Source: a virus. Taken from it: 25,468 nucleotides of DNA. This document shows positions 12,909-20,413 of the stretch, piece by piece. Location of the stretch: the IMG/VR virus record IMGVR_UViG_3300006928_000067, positions 1 through 25,468 of that record, one strand, 5' to 3'. Positions within the stretch are counted from its first letter, which is position 1. Each line of letters begins with the position of its first letter. The notes beneath the pieces are model-generated. The model was not told where the DNA came from. It made no database searches and saw nothing but the letters and a program-made list of their open reading frames with translations. The position numbers and the translations under genes are program-made.

Positions 12909-15077
12909 ATGAGAAATTTATTTGCTTTTTTAAAGAAAGATTCTTGGTCGACATCCACATCTACTGTAGTTAGTACAAGTAAGTCAACCACTACGTCTTG
13001 GTCAACAAGCAAATCTACTACAACAGTTTACAACACAGGGACAAATACAACGACAACTTACAATACAAGTACTAGTACTGTGGTGAGTACAAGTAAGTCA
13101 ACAACGACTACTTGGAGTACTAGTAAGTCAACTACAACCACATACAACACATCTAAAAGTACTACAACTACTTTTAACACATCTACAAGTACAACTACCA
13201 CATATAACACTTCCACGAATACTACGACAACATATAATACTTCTACTAATACAGTAGTTTCTACGTCGAAAAGCACAACTACCACATGGTCTACGAGTAA
13301 AGCAACATCAACGGCGTATGAAACAAATCATAGTACGACCACCACATATGAAACAAGTAAATCCACTACAACTGTATATAATACTAGTACCACTACCGTT
13401 GTAAGTACTAGTAAATCTACTACCACAACATGGAGCACAAGTAAATCCACTGCAACAGTTGTAAGTACAAGTAAATCTACTACTACGGTGTATAATACAT
13501 TGAGAAGTACTGATACAACATATAATACTACTAAGTCTACAACTACTACATACAATACAAGTACCAGTACAGTTGTAAGTACAAGTAAAACAACAGCAAC
13601 TGTAGTATCAACTAGCAAATCTACTACTACCACATATAATACTAGTAAGTCAACAACCACTACGTATAATACATCAACGGCGACTACTACAGCTTATACT
13701 ACCACGTGGGCTACAACTCGATCAACTAATGAAACTTCATCAACAAGTAAGAGTACTACTACCACGTATAATACTAGTACAGCAACTACAACTACATATA
13801 ATACATCAACCGCAACAACAACAGCATATACTACTACTTGGGAAACTAGTAAAAATACCGCGGAAAGTAGATCGACTACAACTACATACTCAACAACAAC
13901 AACTTTTAACACTAGTACAGCAACCACCACAACATTTAATACTACTACAACTACAACTATAGGAACAACTACCACGTGGGCAACCAGTAAGAATACAGCG
14001 GAATCAAGAAGTACTACTACTACGTATGAAACAACTACGGCGTTTAACACTACCACGACCACAACTATAGGTACAACAACTACTTGGGCTACTAGTAAAA
14101 ATACAGCAGAATCAAGAAGTACAACTACAACGTATACGACAAATACAGTGTTTAATACTACTACCACTACAACTATTGGTACAACTACAACCTGGGCTAC
14201 TAGCAAGAATACAGCCGAAAGTAGATCAACTACTACAGCATATACTACAAATACGGTATACAATACCACCACGACTACTACTATAGGTACTACAACCACT
14301 TGGAATACAAGTAAAAGTACAGCTGAGAGTAGATCTACCACAACAACGTATGATACAACAACAACATATAATACCAGTACCACAACACAGCATTCTACAA
14401 CAACTACATGGACAACAACATTCGATACAACAACTACTTTTAATACTAGTCAAAGTACCACAACACAATATACAACAACGTGGACTACTACATTTGACAC
14501 AACAACTACGTTTAACACAAGTCAAAGTACCACAACGCAATATACCACTACCTGGACAACTACGTTTAACACGACAACCACATACAATACTAGCAAAAGT
14601 ACAACAGAAAGTAGAAGTACAACAACTACATATGACACAACAACCACATGGCAAACTAGTTCGATAACTAGTAAATCTACTACTACGACTTGGACAACGA
14701 CATTTAATACAACTACTACGTATGAAACAAGTAAAAGTACAACGGAAAGTAGAAGTACATCTACCTCTAGATCTACAACTGAGACATATAATACTAGTAG
14801 AAGTACAACTACAGTATATTCAACTAATACAACAACAGAATATACTACGTATTGGAATACTAGTCATTCTACCGCAACAAGTCATTCTACCACAACAGCA
14901 TATACTACTACATGGTCAACTAGTTGGAATACAACATATAACCAAAATACATATACATCCTACACATCATATTGGAACACATCAAGAAATACAGCTTGGA
15001 ATACCACGCGTACTACTTCAACTTCAAGTAGTGGCGGCGGCGGTGGCGGCGGAGGTTGTGGCAGGGGATGTCAATAA
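12909..15077 (+). CDS. Giant Thr/Ser-rich repeat protein A, 722 aa, with Gly8-Cys C-terminus
   Basis: After a short cap (MRNLFAFLKKDSW) nearly all residues are Thr or Ser, with an aromatic about every ten positions. The usual unit is ten residues, STTTTYNTSK-like, mixed with eight-residue VVSTSK units. From about residue 300 longer units appear: GTTTTWATSKNTAESRS four to five times and two identical 24-residue units starting at W501 and W525. The C-terminus is TSTSSSGGGGGGGGCGRGCQ. It looks fibrous, either beta-solenoid or an extended O-glycosylatable mucin-like rod. It follows the large fibre gene by 12 bases, so a tail or surface appendage is likely. Function is not known to me. Codons within repeats are scrambled while the peptide is kept. 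Confidence 0.8.
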   Translation: MRNLFAFLKKDSWSTSTSTVVSTSKSTTTSWSTSKSTTTVYNTGTNTTTTYNTSTSTVVSTSKSTTTTWSTSKSTTTTYNTSKSTTTTFNTSTSTTTTYNTSTNTTTTYNTSTNTVVSTSKSTTTTWSTSKATSTAYETNHSTTTTYETSKSTTTVYNTSTTTVVSTSKSTTTTWSTSKSTATVVSTSKSTTTVYNTLRSTDTTYNTTKSTTTTYNTSTSTVVSTSKTTATVVSTSKSTTTTYNTSKSTTTTYNTSTATTTAYTTTWATTRSTNETSSTSKSTTTTYNTSTATTTTYNTSTATTTAYTTTWETSKNTAESRSTTTTYSTTTTFNTSTATTTTFNTTTTTTIGTTTTWATSKNTAESRSTTTTYETTTAFNTTTTTTIGTTTTWATSKNTAESRSTTTTYTTNTVFNTTTTTTIGTTTTWATSKNTAESRSTTTAYTTNTVYNTTTTTTIGTTTTWNTSKSTAESRSTTTTYDTTTTYNTSTTTQHSTTTTWTTTFDTTTTFNTSQSTTTQYTTTWTTTFDTTTTFNTSQSTTTQYTTTWTTTFNTTTTYNTSKSTTESRSTTTTYDTTTTWQTSSITSKSTTTTWTTTFNTTTTYETSKSTTESRSTSTSRSTTETYNTSRSTTTVYSTNTTTEYTTYWNTSHSTATSHSTTTAYTTTWSTSWNTTYNQNTYTSYTSYWNTSRNTAWNTTRTTSTSSSGGGGGGGGCGRGCQ
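14409..14552 (+). repeat. Tandem 24-codon repeat with identical protein but different codons
   Basis: Units 14409-14480 and 14481-14552 encode the same 24 residues (WTTTFDTTTTFNTSQSTTTQ plus YTTT). By my codon-by-codon comparison 11 of 24 codons differ, all synonymously, and none changes the residue. This is an internal repeat of Thr-rich protein A. Confidence 0.85.
15032..15055 (+). repeat. Poly-glycine tract, GGC-rich
   Basis: Eight Gly codons, mostly GGC, make the most GC-rich stretch of this AT-rich window. Elsewhere Gly is usually GGT or GGA. It ends Thr-rich protein A, followed by CGRGCQ. Confidence 0.8.
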
Positions 15078-15083
15078 AAATAT

Positions 15084-15098
15084 TAATAAATACGTAAT
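15084..15098 (+). promoter_or_regulatory. Weak late-promoter-like box upstream of the methyltransferase-Hint gene
   Basis: TAATAAATACGTAAT in the 30-base gap contains AATAAATACG, sharing the ATAAATAC core of the left-arm elements, 10 bases before the ATG at 15108. Only the core is present, without TTAC or AGATAATA, so it may be chance in AT-rich sequence. Confidence 0.25.
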
Positions 15099-15107
15099 AA
15101 TTACACT

Positions 15108-16160
15108 ATGGCAACAGATTTTCAAAAGGGATACAAGGCGGCAACACTAACATTTGAGAGTGATAAAATTACTTTTCAAAATGCGGTAAATAATGATAAG
15201 TTTTCTCCAGGAGCATATGAGGTAATGATGGACTGGGAACAACCTATTATGGAAAAAATGGCAGAAATTGCTGTATCCGAAGGGGACCATGTTCTTGAAT
15301 GTGGTTTTGGTATGGGTATATTGTCTAATGCTATTCAAGCTAGAAAACCAGCATCACATACTATTTGCGAGAACCACCCAGATATAATACCTAAATTAAG
15401 GGCGTGGGCTAGCGGTAAATCTAACGTTATTTTACATGAAGATAGATGGTACACATTGATTGAAGAAACTGGTAGATACGATGCAATATTAATGGATACA
15501 TACGCTGATGATGATTTACATCCACGATTAGTGTATTTCTGTAGAAACAAAGGCGCGAAATCAGGTTGTAAAATTAGTTGGTGGAATTGGAGTGGTGGTA
15601 CAACAGATGAATATATGAAATTTTATTGGGATAATGTATCATTTACTGAAATGGACGTAGATCCACCTTTAAATTCATATTATAATCATGGAAAGTATTA
15701 TGTACCATTAAAAGTGTTAAATCCCAACGCAACAAGTTATGGTATAATAAATGACGCTGTAGTACATATCTCTGATTCTGAAACAAAACAAATTAACGAT
15801 ATTCCTTCTAATCATGATATTTTAACATGTGCGGATCCATCAAACCCTAGTTTAGTGGTACAAAAAAGTATAAAAAGTTGGGGAATGAAATGTAAAGGTA
15901 TTTATAATATTAACGATGGATTATTAAAAGTAACTGGTAATCATCCTATGATTGTAAAAAGAAGTGGATCATGGGTAAATAAAAAAATGAATGAATTAGT
16001 TGTTGGTGATAAATTATATAAAATAGATAACACAGAGGTGGAAATTACTAAAATAGAGTTTGATAGTTCAGATACTATTTATGAAATCTTTAATGTTAAT
16101 ATTGATCATAATCATTTTATTAATAACATTTTAATTAGGAAAGGGGGCGCTGATGCCTAA
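15108..16160 (+). CDS. GAMT-like methyltransferase fused to a degenerate Hint domain, 350 aa
   Basis: Residues about 30-205 match the guanidinoacetate/arginine N-methyltransferase type of SAM-dependent enzyme: EVMMDWEQPIME (38-49), the SAM loop LECGFGMGI (63-71), acidic ENHPD (88-92) and DAILMDTYADDD (125-136). Residues about 212-350 look like a Hint (Hedgehog/intein) domain: a strand pattern VVHISDSETKQINDI, block B TGNHPMIV with His279, ELVVGDKLYKI, and the end block DHNHFINNILI. The splicing residues are missing: no Cys or Ser at the expected first position, and the terminal His-Asn is replaced by RKGG. Self-splicing is therefore unlikely. It lies between the two Thr-rich genes and overlaps the second by eight bases. 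It might methylate a virion component. Confidence 0.7.
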   Translation: MATDFQKGYKAATLTFESDKITFQNAVNNDKFSPGAYEVMMDWEQPIMEKMAEIAVSEGDHVLECGFGMGILSNAIQARKPASHTICENHPDIIPKLRAWASGKSNVILHEDRWYTLIEETGRYDAILMDTYADDDLHPRLVYFCRNKGAKSGCKISWWNWSGGTTDEYMKFYWDNVSFTEMDVDPPLNSYYNHGKYYVPLKVLNPNATSYGIINDAVVHISDSETKQINDIPSNHDILTCADPSNPSLVVQKSIKSWGMKCKGIYNINDGLLKVTGNHPMIVKRSGSWVNKKMNELVVGDKLYKIDNTEVEITKIEFDSSDTIYEIFNVNIDHNHFINNILIRKGGADA

Positions 16161-18306
16161 TACCACAACAACATTTCAAACTAGTGTTACAACTACATAC
16201 CAAACAGGTGTAGGTACAGGACGTGCCACAGGTACATCATGGACGGTTAGTACATCACAAAATACAAGTCAAGCTACTAGTAAGTCTACTACCACAACTT
16301 ACAATACAACAACTACATATCAAACAAGTGCGGTAACTACTAAATCTACAGCAACTCAAACTAGTAGATCTACCACTACCACATGGTCGACCAGCCATAA
16401 TACAACAACAACTTTTAATACAACAACAACATATACCACAACAACCACATATAACACAAGTCATGCAACATCAACCTCAAGAAGTACTAGCCAGAGTACA
16501 ACAACAACGTATACCACATATTGGAATACGTCTCGTTCCACAGCAACGAGTCATTCTACCACAACTACATACACTACAACTACCACGTATGAGACAAGTC
16601 ATGCTACCTCTACGTCGAGAAGTACAAGTTCGTTAACGACTAAATCAACAACAACTACTTGGTCGACGAATAGAAGTACATCTACATCACGAAATACGAG
16701 TTCATTAACTACTAAATCTACTACAACCACTTGGTCAACAAATAGAGCCACTGCTACGTCAAGAAACACTAGTCAAAGTACCACAACAACATACACAACC
16801 ACTTGGTCAACTAGTAAAACTACTTCAGAGCAAAGAAGTACGACAACGGCATATACTACAACAACTACATATAATACGAGTACTACTACGCAAACTGCCT
16901 ATACTACAACATGGTCAACTAATAAAAATACCGCTGAAAGTAGAAGCACTACCACGGCATACACTACGAGTACCACATTTAACACGAGTACCACAACACA
17001 AACCGCATATACAACTACTTGGAGTACTAATAAAAATACTACCGAATCAAGAAGCACTACAACCGCATACACTACTAGTACTACATTTAATACAAGTACA
17101 GCTACACAAACAGCTTATACAACTTCGTGGTCTACAAGTAAATCAACAACTGAATCAAGGAGTACTACAACAGCGTATACCACAAGTACAACGTTTAATA
17201 CGAGTACAACCACACAAACGGCTTATACCACAACGTGGTCAACTAACAAATCAACAACCACTACTTGGTCCACAAGTAAAAGCACTACAGAGAGTAGATC
17301 AACAACAACAGCATATACAACATCAACTGCTTTTAATACATCTACAGTAACTAGTAAATCAACTAATACAGTGGTTAGTACAAGCAAATCTACTACTACA
17401 ACTTGGAGTACGAGTAAAAGCACAACAACAGTGTATAATACAACTACAGCTACCACAACAACATTTAACACATCTACAGTAACTAGTAAGTCGACAAATA
17501 CTGTGGTGTCGACGAGTAAATCTACTACGACAACGTATGAAACAAGTAAATCCACCACAACAACATATAATACCTCTACTGATACGACAACAACGTACAA
17601 TACAGCAACAACCACCGTGGTATCAACAAGTCATAGTACTAATACAGTATACAATACAGCGAGAAGTACAAACACGACGTATAATACAAGTAAGAGTACA
17701 ACAACTACATATAATACTTCTACTAATACAACAACAACTTATAATACTTCTACAAATACAACAACCACATATAATACTAGTACCGCTACCGTTGTAAGCA
17801 CTAGCAAGAGTACCACAACAACGTATAATACGTCTAAAAGTACCACTACAACTTATAATACAAGTACAAATACTACAACAACATTTAATACTAGCACCGC
17901 TACCACCACCACGTATAATACAAGTACAGCTACTGTTGTTAGCACATCGAAATCTACCGCTACTGTTGTTAGTACTAGTAAAGCTACAACAACAACTTGG
18001 GCTACAAGTAAGTCTACTACTACGACATACGAAACAAGTAAAAGTACTACAACTACATTTAATACGAGCACGGCTACCACTACTACATACAATACGGCAA
18101 CAACAACAGTCGTAAGTACTAGTAAAGCAACGGCAACGGCTCAGGTTAGTACAAGTAAAAGTACTACGACAACATATAACACAAGTACTGCTACAACCAC
18201 AACATATAACACAGCAACAAGTACAATGACAACAAAATCGTGGTTTAGTACATATCGGTCAGATTGGTCTACACAGCGAGTGGATTGGAACCGATCTACT
18301 GCTTAG
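16153..18306 (+). CDS. Giant Thr/Ser-rich repeat protein B, 717 aa
   Basis: Second protein of the same style as A: start MPNTTTTFQTSVTTTYQTG, then hundreds of Thr/Ser with regular Tyr, Trp or Phe. Early units resemble TTTTYETSHATSTSRSTS, middle units AYTTTWSTNKNTAESRSTTT repeated about five times with STTFNTSTTTQT spacers, and the last third returns to STTTTYNTSK and VVSTSK units. The C-terminal cap is Trp-rich and non-repetitive (KSWFSTYRSDWSTQRVDW), perhaps for attachment. No Gly-Cys tail. Its start overlaps the methyltransferase-Hint stop by eight bases and is the only start here preceded by a G-rich, Shine-Dalgarno-like run (GGAAAGGGGG). Likely a partner of protein A in a surface fibre. 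Confidence 0.8.
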   Translation: MPNTTTTFQTSVTTTYQTGVGTGRATGTSWTVSTSQNTSQATSKSTTTTYNTTTTYQTSAVTTKSTATQTSRSTTTTWSTSHNTTTTFNTTTTYTTTTTYNTSHATSTSRSTSQSTTTTYTTYWNTSRSTATSHSTTTTYTTTTTYETSHATSTSRSTSSLTTKSTTTTWSTNRSTSTSRNTSSLTTKSTTTTWSTNRATATSRNTSQSTTTTYTTTWSTSKTTSEQRSTTTAYTTTTTYNTSTTTQTAYTTTWSTNKNTAESRSTTTAYTTSTTFNTSTTTQTAYTTTWSTNKNTTESRSTTTAYTTSTTFNTSTATQTAYTTSWSTSKSTTESRSTTTAYTTSTTFNTSTTTQTAYTTTWSTNKSTTTTWSTSKSTTESRSTTTAYTTSTAFNTSTVTSKSTNTVVSTSKSTTTTWSTSKSTTTVYNTTTATTTTFNTSTVTSKSTNTVVSTSKSTTTTYETSKSTTTTYNTSTDTTTTYNTATTTVVSTSHSTNTVYNTARSTNTTYNTSKSTTTTYNTSTNTTTTYNTSTNTTTTYNTSTATVVSTSKSTTTTYNTSKSTTTTYNTSTNTTTTFNTSTATTTTYNTSTATVVSTSKSTATVVSTSKATTTTWATSKSTTTTYETSKSTTTTFNTSTATTTTYNTATTTVVSTSKATATAQVSTSKSTTTTYNTSTATTTTYNTATSTMTTKSWFSTYRSDWSTQRVDWNRSTA

Positions 18307-18333
18307 GTAGAAACTAGTAAAAACATGTAATAA

Positions 18334-18345
18334 TATAAATACAAT
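18334..18345 (+). promoter_or_regulatory. T4-late-like promoter box TATAAATACAAT
   Basis: It lies in the 58-base gap after Thr-rich protein B, 19 bases before the glycosyltransferase-like start (18365). It matches the TATAAATA late box and the core of the left-arm elements (ATAAATACxAAT), but on the plus strand. The second block is only partly kept (ATTTAATA instead of AGATAATA). Confidence 0.4.
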
Positions 18346-18364
18346 ATAAATTAAATTTAATAAT

Positions 18365-19270
18365 ATGGAAATGTTTAATAAAAACGAGTTGGATAAACGA
18401 ATAGGTCCACTCAAAAAAACAAAAAACCTTGAAGATCTAGAGCAGGTCGAGGGCTATGTAATAAGAAAATGTAGTGAAAGAGGTTTGGAAAAAAGTTATG
18501 ATGTTTTGGCAGAAGAAATGCCATACTTCAAAACAATGGCATATACAGAATTTGCCACTAATTTTTACATACAACCATTAAATGTAAAACTTAGAAATGA
18601 AATGATGATTGATGCGTGGAATGATAACGTAAAAAATCCAGATGATTGGTCATCATATCTAATAAATAATGTGTTGAAAAAATCTGTTAATAAATATCAA
18701 GACAGAGGAGAAAATTTTGATAAATATCCAGCTAAAGATTATTTAGTTGTATTACCAGGTTCAAACAAAGTTAAAACTAATGTTTGTTTAAATAGATTGC
18801 AATTTATATCTAAAAAACACGGTGATAATGTTTATTTTAAACCTCACCCAATAACAACACATCAAATAATTGGTGAATTAAAAGATTTTTTTGGAGAAGC
18901 TAATATATTACCAAGAGAAATTGATATGTATTATTACATGCAAAAAGCAAAAGGTGTATATACAACACATATAAGTGAAAGTGCTGTTTATGCTGGTGTT
19001 CTTGGCAAAATAATAGAACCAATTGATATATGGAATAATATCATGCACGGATCATTTGCTTGTATAAATAATCATTTATTTACCAATCAAGATAATATAA
19101 AAGATTACATAAATAGATGTTTTTCAAGTTATAAATCTGGTATTATTAATCCAGTTATAGATAAAGATTGGAAGAAAAAAGTAGATCAATATTTTGATTA
19201 TATTTGTAAAAAAAGAGATGTTTATAAAAACTGGTTTATTGATACAAGAAAACCAAAAGGAAAAAAATAA
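18365..19270 (+). CDS. Glycosyltransferase-like protein (GT-B / capsule-synthesis type), 301 aa
   Basis: N-terminal 120 residues are helical and charged. From Y126 (YLVVLPGSNK) the pattern turns to a Rossmann-like beta/alpha domain: VYFKPHPITTH (156-166), then VYTTHISESAVYAGVLGKII (198-217), then EPIDIW. The KPHP motif followed by a S/E-rich SESAVYAGxLGK loop is typical of GT-B enzymes of capsule, polysialic-acid and CDP-glycerol transferase types, where these loops bind the sugar-phosphate donor. Only the C-terminal half of that fold is obvious, so the acceptor side may be divergent. It directly follows the Thr/Ser-rich genes behind its own promoter-like box; Thr/Ser side chains there are possible acceptors (inference). 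The family call is moderately secure, the substrate unknown. Confidence 0.6.
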   Translation: MEMFNKNELDKRIGPLKKTKNLEDLEQVEGYVIRKCSERGLEKSYDVLAEEMPYFKTMAYTEFATNFYIQPLNVKLRNEMMIDAWNDNVKNPDDWSSYLINNVLKKSVNKYQDRGENFDKYPAKDYLVVLPGSNKVKTNVCLNRLQFISKKHGDNVYFKPHPITTHQIIGELKDFFGEANILPREIDMYYYMQKAKGVYTTHISESAVYAGVLGKIIEPIDIWNNIMHGSFACINNHLFTNQDNIKDYINRCFSSYKSGIINPVIDKDWKKKVDQYFDYICKKRDVYKNWFIDTRKPKGKK

Positions 19271-19297
19271 ACATACTATGACATTAGCTTATTAAGA

Positions 19298-19319
19298 ATA
19301 CTATTATTTGTGTAATAGT
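19298..19319 (+). other. AT-rich hairpin in the 19271-19354 gap
   Basis: TACTATTA-TTTGTG-TAATAGTA forms a perfect 8-bp stem with a six-base loop. It follows the glycosyltransferase-like stop and precedes the 88-aa gene. It contains few G-C pairs and no T-run follows, so it is a weak terminator candidate at best; it may protect mRNA ends. Confidence 0.35.
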
Positions 19320-19354
19320 AATAGAGTAGAATTTTAACTAAAATTTAATTAATT

Positions 19355-19621
19355 ATGAATAAAAAAGTAGAAAACGCAAAAGTAGAAAAAATCACTGATG
19401 AACAATTACAAGATCTTCAGGGATATGTGAGCAAAATTAATCAAGCTCAAATGGAGTTAGGTAGAATCGAATCACAGAAGTATGAATTAGTAAATGCAAT
19501 ACCACAATTCAAGAAAACCTTAAAGGATTTTCAGAATAAAATGGAAGATCAGTATGGTAAAGTAAGCATTAATATACAAGACGGGTCAATCTCAGAGATC
19601 GATGAGCAGGGTAATTCGTAA
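19355..19621 (+). CDS. Coiled-coil protein, 88 aa
   Basis: Acidic, Gln/Lys-rich: start MNKKVENAKVEKITDEQLQD, then heptad-like YVSKINQAQMELGRIESQKY and FKKTLKDFQNKMEDQY, ending in GKVSINIQDGSISEIDEQGN. Two helices with a beta-like tail are predicted. The arrangement (two-helix coil then VNIQDGSI-type tail) is one I associate with small proteins found upstream of packaging genes in marine Bacteroidetes-type phages, but I cannot name a function. Its stop lies 20 bases inside the next gene. Confidence 0.7.
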   Translation: MNKKVENAKVEKITDEQLQDLQGYVSKINQAQMELGRIESQKYELVNAIPQFKKTLKDFQNKMEDQYGKVSINIQDGSISEIDEQGNS

Positions 19622-19823
19622 AATTAGCGTTGGTAAAGATTACAAAAATGAAGCTATGCATTATGCCGTTGGCCAAGAGGTTTACGGCGGGCATACTATT
19701 TGTGATATATTAGAGGAGGATACAAAATACAGTATTTATATAAAAAAAGATAAAGATATATTACCATGGAAAGATTTTAATAAAAACATGGCAGTATCTA
19801 TTGAGTATAATCTTGAATATTAA
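19602..19823 (+). CDS. Hypothetical protein, 73 aa
   Basis: Starts MSRVIRKISVGKDYKNEAMH and continues as a small beta-rich domain (VGQEVYGGHTICDILEED, KYSIYIKKDKD), ending VSIEYNLEY. It overlaps the 88-aa gene by 20 bases and shares one base with the next start (TAATG at 19823). No catalytic motif is visible. It sits with the genes leading into terminase and portal, so it may act in virion assembly. Confidence 0.65.
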   Translation: MSRVIRKISVGKDYKNEAMHYAVGQEVYGGHTICDILEEDTKYSIYIKKDKDILPWKDFNKNMAVSIEYNLEY

Positions 19824-20413
19824 TGCGTAGTTTATATAATTTTATAATTACACCAATAGGTAAAAGATATAACAACACTAAAAAGGTTGGTAAAAAAAAA
19901 CTTATATTAAATGCTGAAATTGGTAATCATCAATATGTGAATAGAAAAGCTAAAGTTTTATCTATACCAATATTAGAAAAAACAGATATACAACCTGGTG
20001 ATACTATAATAGTACATCATAATGTATTTAGAAGGTGGCATAATATAAGAGGTGAAGAAAAAAATAGTAAAAGCTATATAGATGAAAATACATATGCGGT
20101 AACAAAAGATCAAGTATTTTTATATAAACGTAACAAAAAATGGATCTCTCCATTTGGATGTTGTTTTGTAAAACCAATTAAATCTTATGATACATTAAGT
20201 ATTGATAAAGAACAACCATTAATTGGCGTGTTAAAATATACAGATAACACGTTACCAAATATACATGTTGGAGATCTAATAGGATTTACACCGTATAGTG
20301 AATATGAATTTATCATTGATGGTGAAAGATTATATAGAGTTTTTACACAAGACATTTCAATTAAATATGAATATCAAGGACAAGAAGAAGAATATAATCC
20401 AAGCTGGGTATAA
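19823..20413 (+). CDS. Protein with two GroES-like domains, 196 aa
   Basis: The sequence reads as two halves with the co-chaperonin pattern. Half 1: FIITPIGKRYNNTKKVG, LILNAEIGNHQ, KAKVLSIPI, PGDTIIVHHNVFRRW, TKDQVFLYKR. Half 2: CCFVKPIKSYDTLSI, IGVLKYTD, VGDLIGFTPYSEYEFIIDGE, RLYRVFTQDISIKYE. The half-2 segment VGDxIxFxPYSEYEFxIDGE followed by DI closely follows the GroES roof-to-C-terminal strand pattern. Typical GGIVL mobile loops are not obvious (LILN in half 1 is the nearest). It may be a divergent co-chaperonin or a virion protein built from the fold. It ends inside the small-terminase-like gene. Confidence 0.55.
   Translation: MRSLYNFIITPIGKRYNNTKKVGKKKLILNAEIGNHQYVNRKAKVLSIPILEKTDIQPGDTIIVHHNVFRRWHNIRGEEKNSKSYIDENTYAVTKDQVFLYKRNKKWISPFGCCFVKPIKSYDTLSIDKEQPLIGVLKYTDNTLPNIHVGDLIGFTPYSEYEFIIDGERLYRVFTQDISIKYEYQGQEEEYNPSWV

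Noticed and set aside
13058-14654. Long antisense reading frames across Thr-rich gene A (up to 229 codons, Val/Leu-rich), and similar ones across gene B
   Set aside because: They are reverse-strand images of Thr/Ser codons, which rarely give stops. Their products are low-complexity VVVDLLV strings, with no leader or context.
13729-15150. Plus-strand alternative frames rich in Gln, His and Leu within the Thr-rich genes
   Set aside because: They are frame-shifted readings of the same repeats, start at internal ATGs and lack any independent signal.
12909-18306. Diversity-generating retroelement or CRISPR array, suggested by the repetitive sequence
   Set aside because: No reverse transcriptase or template/variable pair is visible. 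DNA repeats are not exact and there are no spacers; repetition exists only at protein level and stays in frame.
19298-19319. Rho-independent terminator after the glycosyltransferase-like gene
   Set aside because: The stem is almost all A-T and no T-run follows. Reported only as a hairpin.
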